Shown here: one piece after another, positions 24,736 to 33,462 of the stretch
Layout: the number at the start of each line of letters is the position of its first letter
Numbering within the stretch: the stretch's first letter is position 1
NCBI RefSeq assembly: GCF_018402175.1
Contig: NZ_JAGYJK010000006.1
Span: 1 to 64,000, forward strand
Direction: 5' to 3'
DNA from: Yoonia sp.
GTDB lineage: Bacteria > Pseudomonadota > Alphaproteobacteria > Rhodobacterales > Rhodobacteraceae
DNA length: 64,000 nt
The notes under the pieces: generated by a model
What the model saw: the letters and a program-made list of their open reading frames with translations, nothing else
Told to the model about the DNA's origin: nothing
Database searches by the model: none
Program-made: the position numbers and the translations under genes

Positions 24736-25356
24736 TCAGGCGCGGTCCAGCACCCAATCGGCCATGGCGGGCAGCAACGCATCCACCAGCGCCTGAAACC
24801 CCGCGACGATGGCGGCAGGGCTGTCACCGGCGACAGGCACCGACTGGCTGAACCGGCGCGCGCCGATCACCCGCTGGTCGCGGTCATCCAGCACGGTCAG
24901 CGTGATGTCGATCGCAGCCACCGGGATACGATCCGCGCCGATGGTCACGTCGAACGCATCGACGCGGGTCAACAGCGCGCTGTCCGGCACTGGCCCACCC
25001 TCACGCGGTCCGACATAGCCGATCCGGCCCGTGCCAGAGATCGCCCGCACCAAAAGCGACTGCACCACGCGGGGCAGTTCAGAGGTCCAGCGCCCATCGG
25101 GCAGATAGGTGATCGCAGCTGCATCGGGCCGGACCAAGATCCGGTCTGTGCTGATCGCCGCGGTCGCATCGGGCAAGGCGACCAACAAAGTCCGCCGCGT
25201 CTGGCGCCCTGTCGTGCCGCCGCTGGATGGGATCAGGTCATAGGTATCCAGCGCGGTACCCGCCGCGTTCAGCGCCGACACAGCACTGCATCCGCCAAGG
25301 GCGACGGCCCCACCGATGATGGCCAGTCTGCGCGTCAGTTGGATGGGAGTCATCAT
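24736..25356 (-). CDS. ABC-type transport auxiliary lipoprotein (PqiC/MlaB-operon type)
   Basis: This 206-residue lipoprotein has a signal peptide ending in the lipobox VALGGC, so it should be acylated and anchored facing the periplasm. The body (YDLIPSS, DRILVRPDAAAITYLPDGRW, LLVRAISGTG) matches the auxiliary lipoprotein family that accompanies MCE transporters and is related to PqiC. It is the last gene of the mlaEFD operon, six bases after the MCE gene. It probably links the inner-membrane complex to the outer membrane. Confidence 0.87.
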   Translation of the reverse strand: MMTPIQLTRRLAIIGGAVALGGCSAVSALNAAGTALDTYDLIPSSGGTTGRQTRRTLLVALPDATAAISTDRILVRPDAAAITYLPDGRWTSELPRVVQSLLVRAISGTGRIGYVGPREGGPVPDSALLTRVDAFDVTIGADRIPVAAIDITLTVLDDRDQRVIGARRFSQSVPVAGDSPAAIVAGFQALVDALLPAMADWVLDRA

Positions 25357-25362
25357 GTCATA

Positions 25363-27057
25363 TCATCTCCGGTATTCGGGAACGCGGTTGTCCAGGATGA
25401 ACCCCGCAGGATCGTTTCCGATCCGCCGCGTCAGCGTATTCAGCGTTGCAACAAGCCCGCGCGCCTCGGCGGCAAGCCGGCTGAGTTCGGTCAGCCCACC
25501 GGTCGAAAAGTCGCTGATCCCCGGCGCCGCTTGCGCGACGGCATCCTGCACCTGCACCATCACTTGATCGGCCCGCGCGATCAGCGCACGCAAATCAGCG
25601 GCGATGGCTGGCACGTCGGCGGTCACATCCTCGACCGCCGTGCTGATCCTTTCGGCGGATAGGCGCAGATCGGACAGCACCGGCCCAAGGTCGGTCTGCA
25701 ACACGTCATTGGCGCTGTCAAAGGTCGTCTGCGCCGACCCCAGCGCGCCATCGACCACCCCCAACGTGGTGTTCAACGCCGCAAGGGATGTCTGCGCCTG
25801 CGCGATCAGATCGGTGGCGGCGGTCAATGCGGCCTGACCATCATCGGCCAAGGGCGTCAGCCGTCCGGTGAAACCTGTCACATCGGCAGCCACATCCTCG
25901 ACCGCGACAGAGGCTGTCTGCACCGCGCGGCGCACATCGGCCACGATCAGCGGCAGGTCGGTATTGACCACGGTTTCCACGGTGGCCACGGCGGCGCGCA
26001 CTTCGGCGATCAAGGCGGCACCGTCGCCTTCGACCAGTACCTCCAGGCTTTCGGACGCGGTGGTCACGGCGTCAAAAGCAATCGTCGCATCGGCCAGCGT
26101 TGTTTCCAGCTCGACCAGCCGCGCATTCAGCAGTGCCGCCGTTTCCCCAAACCCGTCCAGCGTCCGGCCCGTGCGGGTCTGGATATCCTGCACGGCGGCC
26201 GTCGTTTGCGCCACGGTCTCGGACACCTGCGCAAGGATCATCGGGATCTGGTCGCGCAGCAGGTTTTCCGCCAGCGTAAAGGCACCAACCGCACGGTCCA
26301 GCATCGGGCCGGTCGTGTTCAGCACCACATCAGCGGATACAAAGGCCTGTTGCACGGCCACCAGCGCACTGTCGGTGCTGCGCAGGGTGATTTCCACCGC
26401 CTCGCCGATGGTATCCAGCCGTTCGGTGAACTGGGTGATTTGCGCGGTCGCATCCCGCACGGTGCCGCTGATTTCGGAAAAATCGCTGAGCGCCTGATCC
26501 AGCCGGCCCGTGGTGCGCGACAGGTTGTGCAGGATATCCGCGACCAGCGCCTGATTTTCAGCACCTGCAAAGCCCTGCACTTGCTGCAACAAAAGCCGCG
26601 CCTCGGCCAGAAGGTTCGGCGCATCCTCGACCAGCGCCTGTACGGTCGAACGGCGCGATTCGATGATCGGCAGCCCACCTGCGAATGTCTCGATCGGGGC
26701 AGCCATCTGCTCCGTCGCGGATAGAGAGATAAAGGCGACCCCCGTCACCCCCTGCGATTGCAGCTGCGCAATCGTGGCGGTGCTGACCGGTGTGGCCGCG
26801 TCAACCTCAATGATCGTGAAAACCTTGGACGGGTCATCCTCGAAGATGCGCAACCCGATCACAGAGCCGACCGCGATCCCGTTATAAGTGACGGCACCCG
26901 CAGCATCCAGCCCGCTGACATCATCAAGCAAGATGCCATATGTCACATATTGCCTGTCCAGCTGGACCGAAGCGAGCCAGATGAAAAACCCCAGCGTGCC
27001 CAGCAGCGCCGCCAGCGTGAAAATCCCGATCAGGATGAAATTGGCACGGGTTTCCAT
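25363..27057 (-). CDS. MlaD-family MCE protein, long coiled form
   Basis: This 564-residue protein has one N-terminal membrane helix (NFILIGIFTLAALLGTLGFFI), one MCE domain at about residues 38-120 (YGILLDDVSGLDAAGAVTYN, IAVGSVIGL) and a very long alpha-helical tail of about 400 residues rich in Ala, Val, Thr, Asp and Gln in heptad-like order. MCE proteins form hexameric tunnels for lipids; long helical tails can form a needle across the periplasm, as in PqiB/YebT-like systems. The start shares a base with the ATPase stop (TAATG). E. coli MlaD has only 183 residues. Confidence 0.9.
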   Translation of the reverse strand: METRANFILIGIFTLAALLGTLGFFIWLASVQLDRQYVTYGILLDDVSGLDAAGAVTYNGIAVGSVIGLRIFEDDPSKVFTIIEVDAATPVSTATIAQLQSQGVTGVAFISLSATEQMAAPIETFAGGLPIIESRRSTVQALVEDAPNLLAEARLLLQQVQGFAGAENQALVADILHNLSRTTGRLDQALSDFSEISGTVRDATAQITQFTERLDTIGEAVEITLRSTDSALVAVQQAFVSADVVLNTTGPMLDRAVGAFTLAENLLRDQIPMILAQVSETVAQTTAAVQDIQTRTGRTLDGFGETAALLNARLVELETTLADATIAFDAVTTASESLEVLVEGDGAALIAEVRAAVATVETVVNTDLPLIVADVRRAVQTASVAVEDVAADVTGFTGRLTPLADDGQAALTAATDLIAQAQTSLAALNTTLGVVDGALGSAQTTFDSANDVLQTDLGPVLSDLRLSAERISTAVEDVTADVPAIAADLRALIARADQVMVQVQDAVAQAAPGISDFSTGGLTELSRLAAEARGLVATLNTLTRRIGNDPAGFILDNRVPEYRR

Positions 27058-27854
27058 TATTCGGTCTCTTTCGGCTTGGCCGGCGGGGTGGCGGCTCTTG
27101 CGCGCGGGCCGTGGAAATATTCATGCACCCAAGGATGATCAAGGGCCAGCATCTCTTGCATCGTGCCGACGGCAAGCACTTTTTTATCGGCCAGCACCGC
27201 GATCCGGTCGCAGATCGCGTGCAGACTGTCCAGATCATGCGTCACCAGAAACACCGTCAACCCCAGTGATGTCTGCAATTGCTTGATCAAGGTATCGAAC
27301 GCCGCGGCGCCAATCGGGTCCAACCCCGCCGTGGGTTCATCGAGAAACACGATTTCGGGATCAAGTGCGATGGCGCGGGCAAACCCCGCCCTTTTGCGCA
27401 TCCCCCCCGACAATTCGGACGGATAATTGTCCTGCGCCCGGTCCGGCAGCCCGACCATGCGCACCTTGATTCCCGCCAGCAAGGCGCGCAGGTCATCATC
27501 AAGGTCCAGCTGTTCGCGCATCGGCGCTTCGACGTTCTGGCGCACGGTCAGCGATGAAAACAGCGCGCCGTCCTGAAACATGACCCCCCAGCGCCGCCGC
27601 AGCGCGCGGTAATCATCGGCATCGGTGTCGCGCACATTCTGGCCGAACACCTCGATCCGGCCTTCGGCGGGCTTCAGCAGCCCGACAATGGACCGCAACA
27701 GCACCGATTTGCCGGTCCCCGACCCGCCCACGACGCCGATAATCTCGCCGCGTTTGACGTCAAGGTCCAGCCCGTCATGCACCACGGTCGTGCCAAAGCG
27801 CGTCACCAGCCCGCGCACACGGATGATCGGATCGATGTCAGGATCGCTTGGCAT
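27057..27854 (-). CDS. mlaF: MlaF-type lipid transport ATPase
   Basis: This 265-residue ABC ATPase has Walker A GGSGTGKSV, signature LSGGMRKRAGFARAIALDP and Walker B IVFLDEPTAGLDP. The GMRKR variant is typical of MlaF. It powers phospholipid movement through the MlaE permease and MCE protein. The ATG at 27854 shares one base with the mlaE stop (TGATG). The longer reading to 28118 is excluded because it goes through mlaE. Confidence 0.93.
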   Translation of the reverse strand: MPSDPDIDPIIRVRGLVTRFGTTVVHDGLDLDVKRGEIIGVVGGSGTGKSVLLRSIVGLLKPAEGRIEVFGQNVRDTDADDYRALRRRWGVMFQDGALFSSLTVRQNVEAPMREQLDLDDDLRALLAGIKVRMVGLPDRAQDNYPSELSGGMRKRAGFARAIALDPEIVFLDEPTAGLDPIGAAAFDTLIKQLQTSLGLTVFLVTHDLDSLHAICDRIAVLADKKVLAVGTMQEMLALDHPWVHEYFHGPRARAATPPAKPKETE

Positions 27855-28997
27855 CACACCCCCACAATCGCGAAAAAGATCGAAAACAGCGCATCCGCCA
27901 CGATCACCATGAAAATCGCCATGACCACCGCGGCAGAGGTCTGCCGCCCCAGGCTTTCGGCGTCGCCCCCGACCTTCATGCCTTGGAAACAGCCGATGAT
28001 CCCGATGATCAGCGCAAAGAACGGTGCCTTGATCATGCCCACGTTGAAATGCCAGACATCGGTATTGCTGACCAGCCGCGCCTGAAACACCGCTGGTGAC
28101 ACGTCCAGTTCGATCCACGACATCAACGCGCCACCAAACAGCCCCGATACATTGGCGATCAGCCCCAGCGCGGGCAGCATCAGCACCAGCGCCAAAACGC
28201 GCGGCAAAATCAGGATCGCCACCGGATCAAGCCCCAGCGTGCGCATGGCGTCGATTTCCTCGCGCATTTTCATCGACCCGATGGCGGCGGTAAAGGCCGA
28301 CCCCGACCGCCCCGCCACGATGATCGCGGTCAACAGGATGCCCAGTTCGCGCAGGATCGAAATGGCGATCAGATCGACGACGAACACTTCGGCCCCGAAC
28401 TGGCGCAATTGCGCAGATCCCTGAAACGCCAGCACGACCCCGATCAGAAAGGCCATCAAGCGCCACAATCGGCACGGCCTGCACCCCAACCTGCTGGCAG
28501 TGATACACGACAGAGGTCAGCCGCAGCCTGCGCGGATGCCGGATCACGCCGCCCATCGCCCCGATGACCTGTCCGAAAAACGACAGCATTTCCAGCGCGT
28601 TGCTGCCCGCCAGCGCAACACGGCGTCCCAGCGTTTCAAGATGGTCCACCAGCCGCACCGGCGGTTTTGCCGCTGCGGCTTTCGGTGGCAGGTTGGTGCG
28701 TACGGCCTCGATCAGCTGGGTCTGCGCGGCGCTGGCACCGGTGATCCCTGACGCCGCACCCGCCGATGTCCGGCCAGCGAGATCCAGCAAGAACCAGGCC
28801 CCTGCCGTATCCACATGCGCCAGCCCGGCGATATCGACCGCCTCGGCCCGCGATGCCTGCTGCCGGATCGCGTCAAGATCGAGATCGGCAAAACTGTCGA
28901 TCGTCAGCCGCCCCTGCACCGACAGCCGCGCGCCATCGCTGTCAAAGCGGGGCTGGCCGGACATATCCGGTGCGGTTTGCAATTGGGTGGCGGACAT
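27854..28997 (-). pseudogene. mlaE: mlaE permease with N-terminal STAS domain, interrupted by a +1 frameshift
   Basis: The N-terminal part (about 180 residues) has a STAS/MlaB-like domain (LSVQGRLTIDSFADLD, VDIAGLAHVDTAGAWFLLDL) and the first permease segment. The rest, with ALMAFLIGVVLAFQGS, ELGILLTAIIVAGRSG and AIGSMKMREEIDAMRTLGLD, is in another frame. The break is near 28460, where an extra T in GCGCTTGATGG (minus strand) explains it; removing it gives one 380-residue STAS-MlaE protein. The span is one base over a multiple of three. GAGGAAAAC precedes the start. Since the operon downstream is intact, a sequencing error is plausible. Confidence 0.88.
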
Positions 28998-29172
28998 GTT
29001 TTCCTCGGATCACAGCGGCGGGCGGCGCGTCCCTTGGGTCGCATATCGCCACGACCTGGGCAAGCGCGGGCTGCACTGCAGGTTGATTTGCGTCAAGGCA
29101 GCCACCCCGCCGATCTGCGATGCATAAGGAACGTGCGACAGTGTCGCGCGCTGCAACATAAAGGAAATCACC

Positions 29173-30025
29173 ATGGACCGTTTGACAGCCCTGATCATCG
29201 TCGATGCCGCCTGTTCCGACGACCGCATCCGCCATTATATCGCCAGCCTGCCCGCAGATGGCGTGCATCTGTCGGTGCTGGTGGTCGGTGCCGCCCCGTC
29301 CCTGCCGATGTGGGCCTATGGGTCGGCACCTTACGGGCCGATCATCTTTCCCGAAAACTGGCATGAAACCTATCAGGCCGGCGGCAGCGACGTCGCTGAT
29401 CGCGCCGATGTGATCGAAAAACTGTTGCAGGCGGCCGGTGTCGCCGGTGATGTCACCTCTGCCTATGGCGAAGCCTCGGTGCTGGATGACCAGATCGCGG
29501 CCCGCGCGGCGCTGTGCGATGTCGTGCTGATCGATCCGGCGCTGGCCGATGCAAGCCTGACATTCCAGCAGGCGCTGGAAGGGGTGCTGTTCAAAACGCC
29601 GGTTGCTGTCGCGTTGAACGCGGCGGGGGTCGACCGCGTGCTGCAGGCCAAGCACCCGATGCTGGCCTGGGACGGCAGCCTGCCTGCGCTGCGCGCATTG
29701 CACCGCGCCTTGCCGATCCTGCGGCAGGCCGCACAGGTGACCATCCTTGTCGTCGATCCCAACCCGCATGGCCCCGAAGGCCAGAACCCCGGCAGCGATG
29801 TCGCCACCTGGCTGACGCGGCATGGCTGCAATGTCACCCTGCAGCAATCGCCCAGCGCGGGGCAGGATATCGGCAGCTGCATCCTTGCCCGCGCGGGCGA
29901 GATCGGCGCCGACCTGATCGTGATGGGCGCCTATGTCCATTCGCGCGCGCGCCAGCGTATTCTGGGTGGCACCACGCAGATCATGGTCAGCCAGACGGAT
30001 CACGCCGCTCCTGCTGGCGCATTGA
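29173..30025 (+). pseudogene. Universal stress protein, frameshifted at its last residues
   Basis: This protein of about 284 residues has two Usp folds. The second carries the ATP-binding pattern DLIVMGAYVHSRARQRILGG followed by TTQIM. The family ends in a hydrophobic strand and a His; here ITPLLLAH and a TGA (30023-30025) appear only if one extra base near 30000 is removed. As written, the frame runs on to 30462, antisense to the phasin gene, which is surely artificial. The function is cytoplasmic stress adaptation, unspecified. A good ribosome site (AAGGAA) lies upstream of the ATG. Confidence 0.83.
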
Positions 30026-30072
30026 ACGGGCAGCGCCGGGTCTTGGCATCCGGCGCTGGTTCCTCTGGCGGG

Positions 30073-30399
30073 TCAGTCAGCGACGGGGTGCTGCCCTGCC
30101 GCCATCTTGCCGGTGATCGTGATCAGCTTGCCGGTTTCAGCCTGATACTGGTCAATCGCCTTTTGGATGAACACGGCCTGCACATGCTGGGCCTCGGCCA
30201 GCGATGTGCAGCGCAACAGGGCCTGCTGCAATTCAAGATCTTCCTTGAAACGGGCCGCGACAAAGGTCGCCAGCGCAGTGCTGACCTGTGTCATCGTCTC
30301 GATCCATGCGGGGTTCATCCAGTTTGCGGCGGGTGCCACGGCTGCAAGCGTGTCCAGCACATCGGGCGCAAATCCGTCTTTGTCGGTGTCTTTGGTCAT
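30073..30399 (-). CDS. Phasin-family protein
   Basis: This 108-residue, largely helical and amphipathic protein contains WIETMTQVSTALATFVAARF, ELQQALLRCTSLAEAQHVQ and a FIQKAIDQYQAET segment, the pattern of small phasins that coat polyhydroxyalkanoate granules. The start chosen, ATG 30399 with GGAGGACC just upstream, excludes the reading to 30447. It lies end-to-end with the universal stress protein gene. No PHA synthase gene is in the window. Confidence 0.75.
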   Translation of the reverse strand: MTKDTDKDGFAPDVLDTLAAVAPAANWMNPAWIETMTQVSTALATFVAARFKEDLELQQALLRCTSLAEAQHVQAVFIQKAIDQYQAETGKLITITGKMAAGQHPVAD

Positions 30400-30472
30400 C
30401 GCGGGTCCTCCTTGGCGGTCGGGATGCACGATGATGCCATAGATCACGCGCCCTGCCCTTGACCTGCGTCAA

Positions 30473-31198
30473 TCAGGCGGCGCGGGTGATCAGCACATCG
30501 CCCCAGATCGGCAGATGGTCAGAGGCCAGCAGGCTTTGCCGTGTCTGCACCACGCCACCATCGGTCAGCGTCAGGCCAGGGCCCAGCGCGATCCGGTCCA
30601 ATGCGGCCATCGGCATGGCGGCATGAAACGATTTGCCCGGCGCATGGACGGTAAAGGCAGCCCGCAACGGGTCCAGCCCGCGCGTGGCCGACCATTCGTT
30701 GAAATCCCCCAAAACCGCCGTGGGCCGCCCGTCAGGGGCGACAGCGGCGCTGATCGCGGCCAGCTGGCGCTGGCGGTGAAACCGGGTCAGGCCCAGATGG
30801 GTGGCGATCACGCTGAACGGCCCGCTTGCATCCATATCGATGCGCAAGGCCCCGCGCGGTTCCAGCCCCGGCAGGATCAGGCGTTTGACATCCGTCACAA
30901 GACTGCCGCGCCGGACCAGCACCGCATTGCCATGCCAGCCCAGACTGTCGCCATGCGTGGTGACCGGAACCAGATCGTAATCCGTGTGTTGCCTGATCAT
31001 ATCGGGCGACAAGGCCCCGGGCCTGCCACGCCATCTGAAATCCGCCTCTTGCAAGGCGATGACATCGGCGTCGAGGCCCGCCAGAATATCGACGATCCGG
31101 CCCGGATCATAGCGCCCGTCAACGCCTTTGGCCTTGCGGATGTTATAAGATGCCAGCCGCAGGGGACGTGACTTGTGAGGGACGGGTGTCATCCCCAT
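30473..31198 (-). CDS. Endonuclease/exonuclease/phosphatase-fold hydrolase
   Basis: This protein of about 241 residues has the EEP fold motifs LASYNIRKAKGVDGR, DVIALQEADFRWRG (metal-binding Glu), VIATHLGLTRFHRQRQ, AVLGDFNEW and the C-terminal SDHLPIWG. Members cleave phosphodiester or phosphomonoester bonds in nucleic acids, phosphoinositides or lipids; the substrate here is unknown. ATG 31198 and ATG 31192 are equally likely. It is divergent from the membrane protein gene at 31238, with about 40 bp between the starts. Confidence 0.85.
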   Translation of the reverse strand: MGMTPVPHKSRPLRLASYNIRKAKGVDGRYDPGRIVDILAGLDADVIALQEADFRWRGRPGALSPDMIRQHTDYDLVPVTTHGDSLGWHGNAVLVRRGSLVTDVKRLILPGLEPRGALRIDMDASGPFSVIATHLGLTRFHRQRQLAAISAAVAPDGRPTAVLGDFNEWSATRGLDPLRAAFTVHAPGKSFHAAMPMAALDRIALGPGLTLTDGGVVQTRQSLLASDHLPIWGDVLITRAA

Positions 31199-31237
31199 GA
31201 TATAGGCACGCCCCGCGCGGATGAAAGAGACAGCAAA

Positions 31238-31900
31238 ATGACCCAAGCGTCAGAGCATAACAACACACGCATGCGGCTGATGGCTCCGATCTGGGTCGCG
31301 CTGGCGCTGGCCGCGATCTGGGCCGCATGGGAAGGCTGGTGGCCGCTGGCGGCGATGTCGACGCTGGCATTTTTCCTGTCGATGGCGCCGATCCTGCTGG
31401 CGTCGCGGTACAATATCGCGCTGCCGCTGCCGTTTCTGGTCGCCACGGTTGGTTTTATCATCGCCTCGCTGATCTTTGGCGAGGTGTTCGACATCTATTA
31501 CCGGATCTGGTGGTGGGATATGGCGCTGCATGGGTCGTCGGCGGTGGCGCTGGGGATGATCGGCTTTTTGTTCATCTACATGCTGTTCGCGGGCGACAGG
31601 TTCGCCGCGCCGCCCGGTGCCATCGCCTTTTTGTCCTTTACCTTCGCCTTAAGCATCGGTGCGCTCTGGGAGATTTTCGAATATGGCATGGACCAGACAT
31701 TCGGCACCACTATGCAGAAAAGCGCCGATGACACGATGATCGACCTGATCACCGATGCCATCGGCGCGGTGATCGGCGCGCTGGCGGGCTATGCCTATCT
31801 CAAGGGGCGGTCAGCCGGCGTATTGGGGCGGCTGATCCGCGATTTCATCACGCTGAACCGGCATCTTTATGCAAAAGGCCGGTCGCGCGATGATAAATAA
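31238..31900 (+). CDS. DUF2238/YjdF-like integral membrane protein
   Basis: This 220-residue protein has about six hydrophobic helices and the conserved segments WWWDMALHGSSAVALG, ALWEIFEYGMDQTFG and DTMIDLITDAIGAVIGA, which match the YjdF/DUF2238 family of inner-membrane proteins of unknown function. The D-x3-D-x3-D and HE-like residues in membrane segments suggest a metal-dependent enzyme-like core. The start at 31238 was chosen over 31175 because the longer form enters the divergent gene. Confidence 0.75.
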   Translation: MTQASEHNNTRMRLMAPIWVALALAAIWAAWEGWWPLAAMSTLAFFLSMAPILLASRYNIALPLPFLVATVGFIIASLIFGEVFDIYYRIWWWDMALHGSSAVALGMIGFLFIYMLFAGDRFAAPPGAIAFLSFTFALSIGALWEIFEYGMDQTFGTTMQKSADDTMIDLITDAIGAVIGALAGYAYLKGRSAGVLGRLIRDFITLNRHLYAKGRSRDDK

Positions 31901-31903
31901 GCG

Positions 31904-32665
31904 CTAAAGGTTGCTGCGATCAGCCCAGCCTGCAAAGGTTTTTTCCAGCGCGACCACGATGTAATAAAGCAAGATCCCCAACAGCGCCAAGGCGATCAAG
32001 ACGGCAAACATCAGCGGATAATCCGAATTGGTCTTGCCGCTGTCGAACAGCGCCCCCAGACCGCGCCCGTGCGGCGACACGATTTCCATCAGATTGGTCC
32101 CGATAAAGGCCAGCGTGACCGACACCTTCAGCGCGCCAAAGAATTCGGGCAGCGTCTTGGGCAGCGCGATTTTCCAGAAAATCGTGGATTGCGAGGCACC
32201 CAGTGACCGCAGGATATCGCGGTATTCGGGTTCCAGCGTGGACAGCCCGATAGAGACCGATACGGCGATGGGAAAGAAACTGATCATGAAGGCGATCAGC
32301 ACCGTGTTGAAATCATGCCAGCCCACGAACATCAGCGCGACGATCGGCACGACAGTCGCCTTTGGCACCGCGTTGAAACCGACCAGCAGCGGATAAAGCG
32401 CATCACGCATGGTGCGCGAAAAGCCCATGACCATGCCCAGCGCCGTGCCGAAGACGACAGCCAGCAGCAGCCCCGCCACCGTGCGCCACAGGGTCTGCCA
32501 GCCCATCGTCAGGAACAATTCCCAGTATTTGGCATAGGCGGGGGGCAGATCGCTGGGCGCAGCCATTTTGAACGTGGGCCAGCCCATGACCCAGACCAAA
32601 GCTTCCCATGCGACCAGAAAGATCAGCAAAGCCGCGACCGGCACATAGACCTGCCGCGCGGTCAT
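31904..32665 (-). CDS. ABC transporter permease, SsuC/TauC/ThiX type
   Basis: This 253-residue inner-membrane permease has six membrane segments and the coupling loop ILRSLGASQSTIFWKIALPK. It belongs to the nitrate/taurine/sulfonate/pyrimidine importer group. It overlaps the ATPase gene by four bases (ATGA). With the ATPase and binding protein it forms a complete importer; the ligand cannot be set from sequence alone. Confidence 0.9.
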   Translation of the reverse strand: MTARQVYVPVAALLIFLVAWEALVWVMGWPTFKMAAPSDLPPAYAKYWELFLTMGWQTLWRTVAGLLLAVVFGTALGMVMGFSRTMRDALYPLLVGFNAVPKATVVPIVALMFVGWHDFNTVLIAFMISFFPIAVSVSIGLSTLEPEYRDILRSLGASQSTIFWKIALPKTLPEFFGALKVSVTLAFIGTNLMEIVSPHGRGLGALFDSGKTNSDYPLMFAVLIALALLGILLYYIVVALEKTFAGWADRSNL

Positions 32666-33462
32666 GCCGATGCCTCGGCGGGGACGCGGCCTTGGGCGAC
32701 CTCGATCTGGTGGCGCAGGGTGTTGAGCATGGTTGCAGCCTCGGGGGTGTAAAGATGGTCCAGCGTGCGCAGGCCGGTATCGGGGATATCCAGCACATAT
32801 TGCGTGCGCGCAGGCCGGCCCGACAGGACCACGACCTGATCGGCCAGAAAGATGGATTCGCGCAGATCATGGGTGATCAGCACGCCGGTAAAGGGTTCCT
32901 CGGCCTTCACGCGGTGCATGATCTGCCACAGGTCTTCGCGGGTAAAGGCATCAAGCGCACCGAAAGGTTCGTCCAAGATCAGCACCTCTGGCGCATGGAT
33001 CAGCGCACGGCACAGCGAGGCGCGCTGTTTCATGCCACCGGACAATTCGGACGGGCGCTTGTTTTCGAACCCTTCCAGACCGACCAAAGCCAGCAATTTG
33101 CGCGCGCGGTCTTCGCCTTGGGCCTTGGACAGCTTCGTCGGGACGATTTCCAGCGGCAGCAGCACGTTTTGCAGGATCGTGCGCCATTCCAGCAGCACGG
33201 GATTCTGGAACGCCATGCCGACATTCGCCCGCGGGGCGGTGATGCGGGTGCCATGCACCCGCACCTCGCCCTGATCGGGGATCAAAAGGCCCGCGATCAG
33301 CCGCGTCAGGGTGGATTTCCCACAGCCCGACGGGCCAACAACGGCGACAAAGCCCCCTTCCGGCACGGACAGTTCCAGCCCGTCCAGCACCGGCAAAGGG
33401 CCAGAGGCGGTGCGATAGGCATGCCGCACCCCCGTGATGTCAATCAGGTTATCCAAGGTCAT
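32662..33462 (-). CDS. ABC transporter ATPase, SsuB/TauB/ThiZ type
   Basis: This 266-residue ATPase has Walker A GPSGCGKST, signature LSGGMKQRASLCRALIHAP, Walker B LILDEPFGALD and the switch His in ITHDLRE. It energises the adjacent permease. Its start overlaps the binding-protein stop as ATGA, so the order is binding protein, ATPase, permease on one transcript. Confidence 0.92.
   Translation of the reverse strand: MTLDNLIDITGVRHAYRTASGPLPVLDGLELSVPEGGFVAVVGPSGCGKSTLTRLIAGLLIPDQGEVRVHGTRITAPRANVGMAFQNPVLLEWRTILQNVLLPLEIVPTKLSKAQGEDRARKLLALVGLEGFENKRPSELSGGMKQRASLCRALIHAPEVLILDEPFGALDAFTREDLWQIMHRVKAEEPFTGVLITHDLRESIFLADQVVVLSGRPARTQYVLDIPDTGLRTLDHLYTPEAATMLNTLRHQIEVAQGRVPAEASA

Noticed and set aside
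30026-30462. C-terminal extension of the universal stress protein
   Set aside because: This reading is antisense to the phasin gene, has low-complexity composition, and arises from the apparent extra base near 30000.
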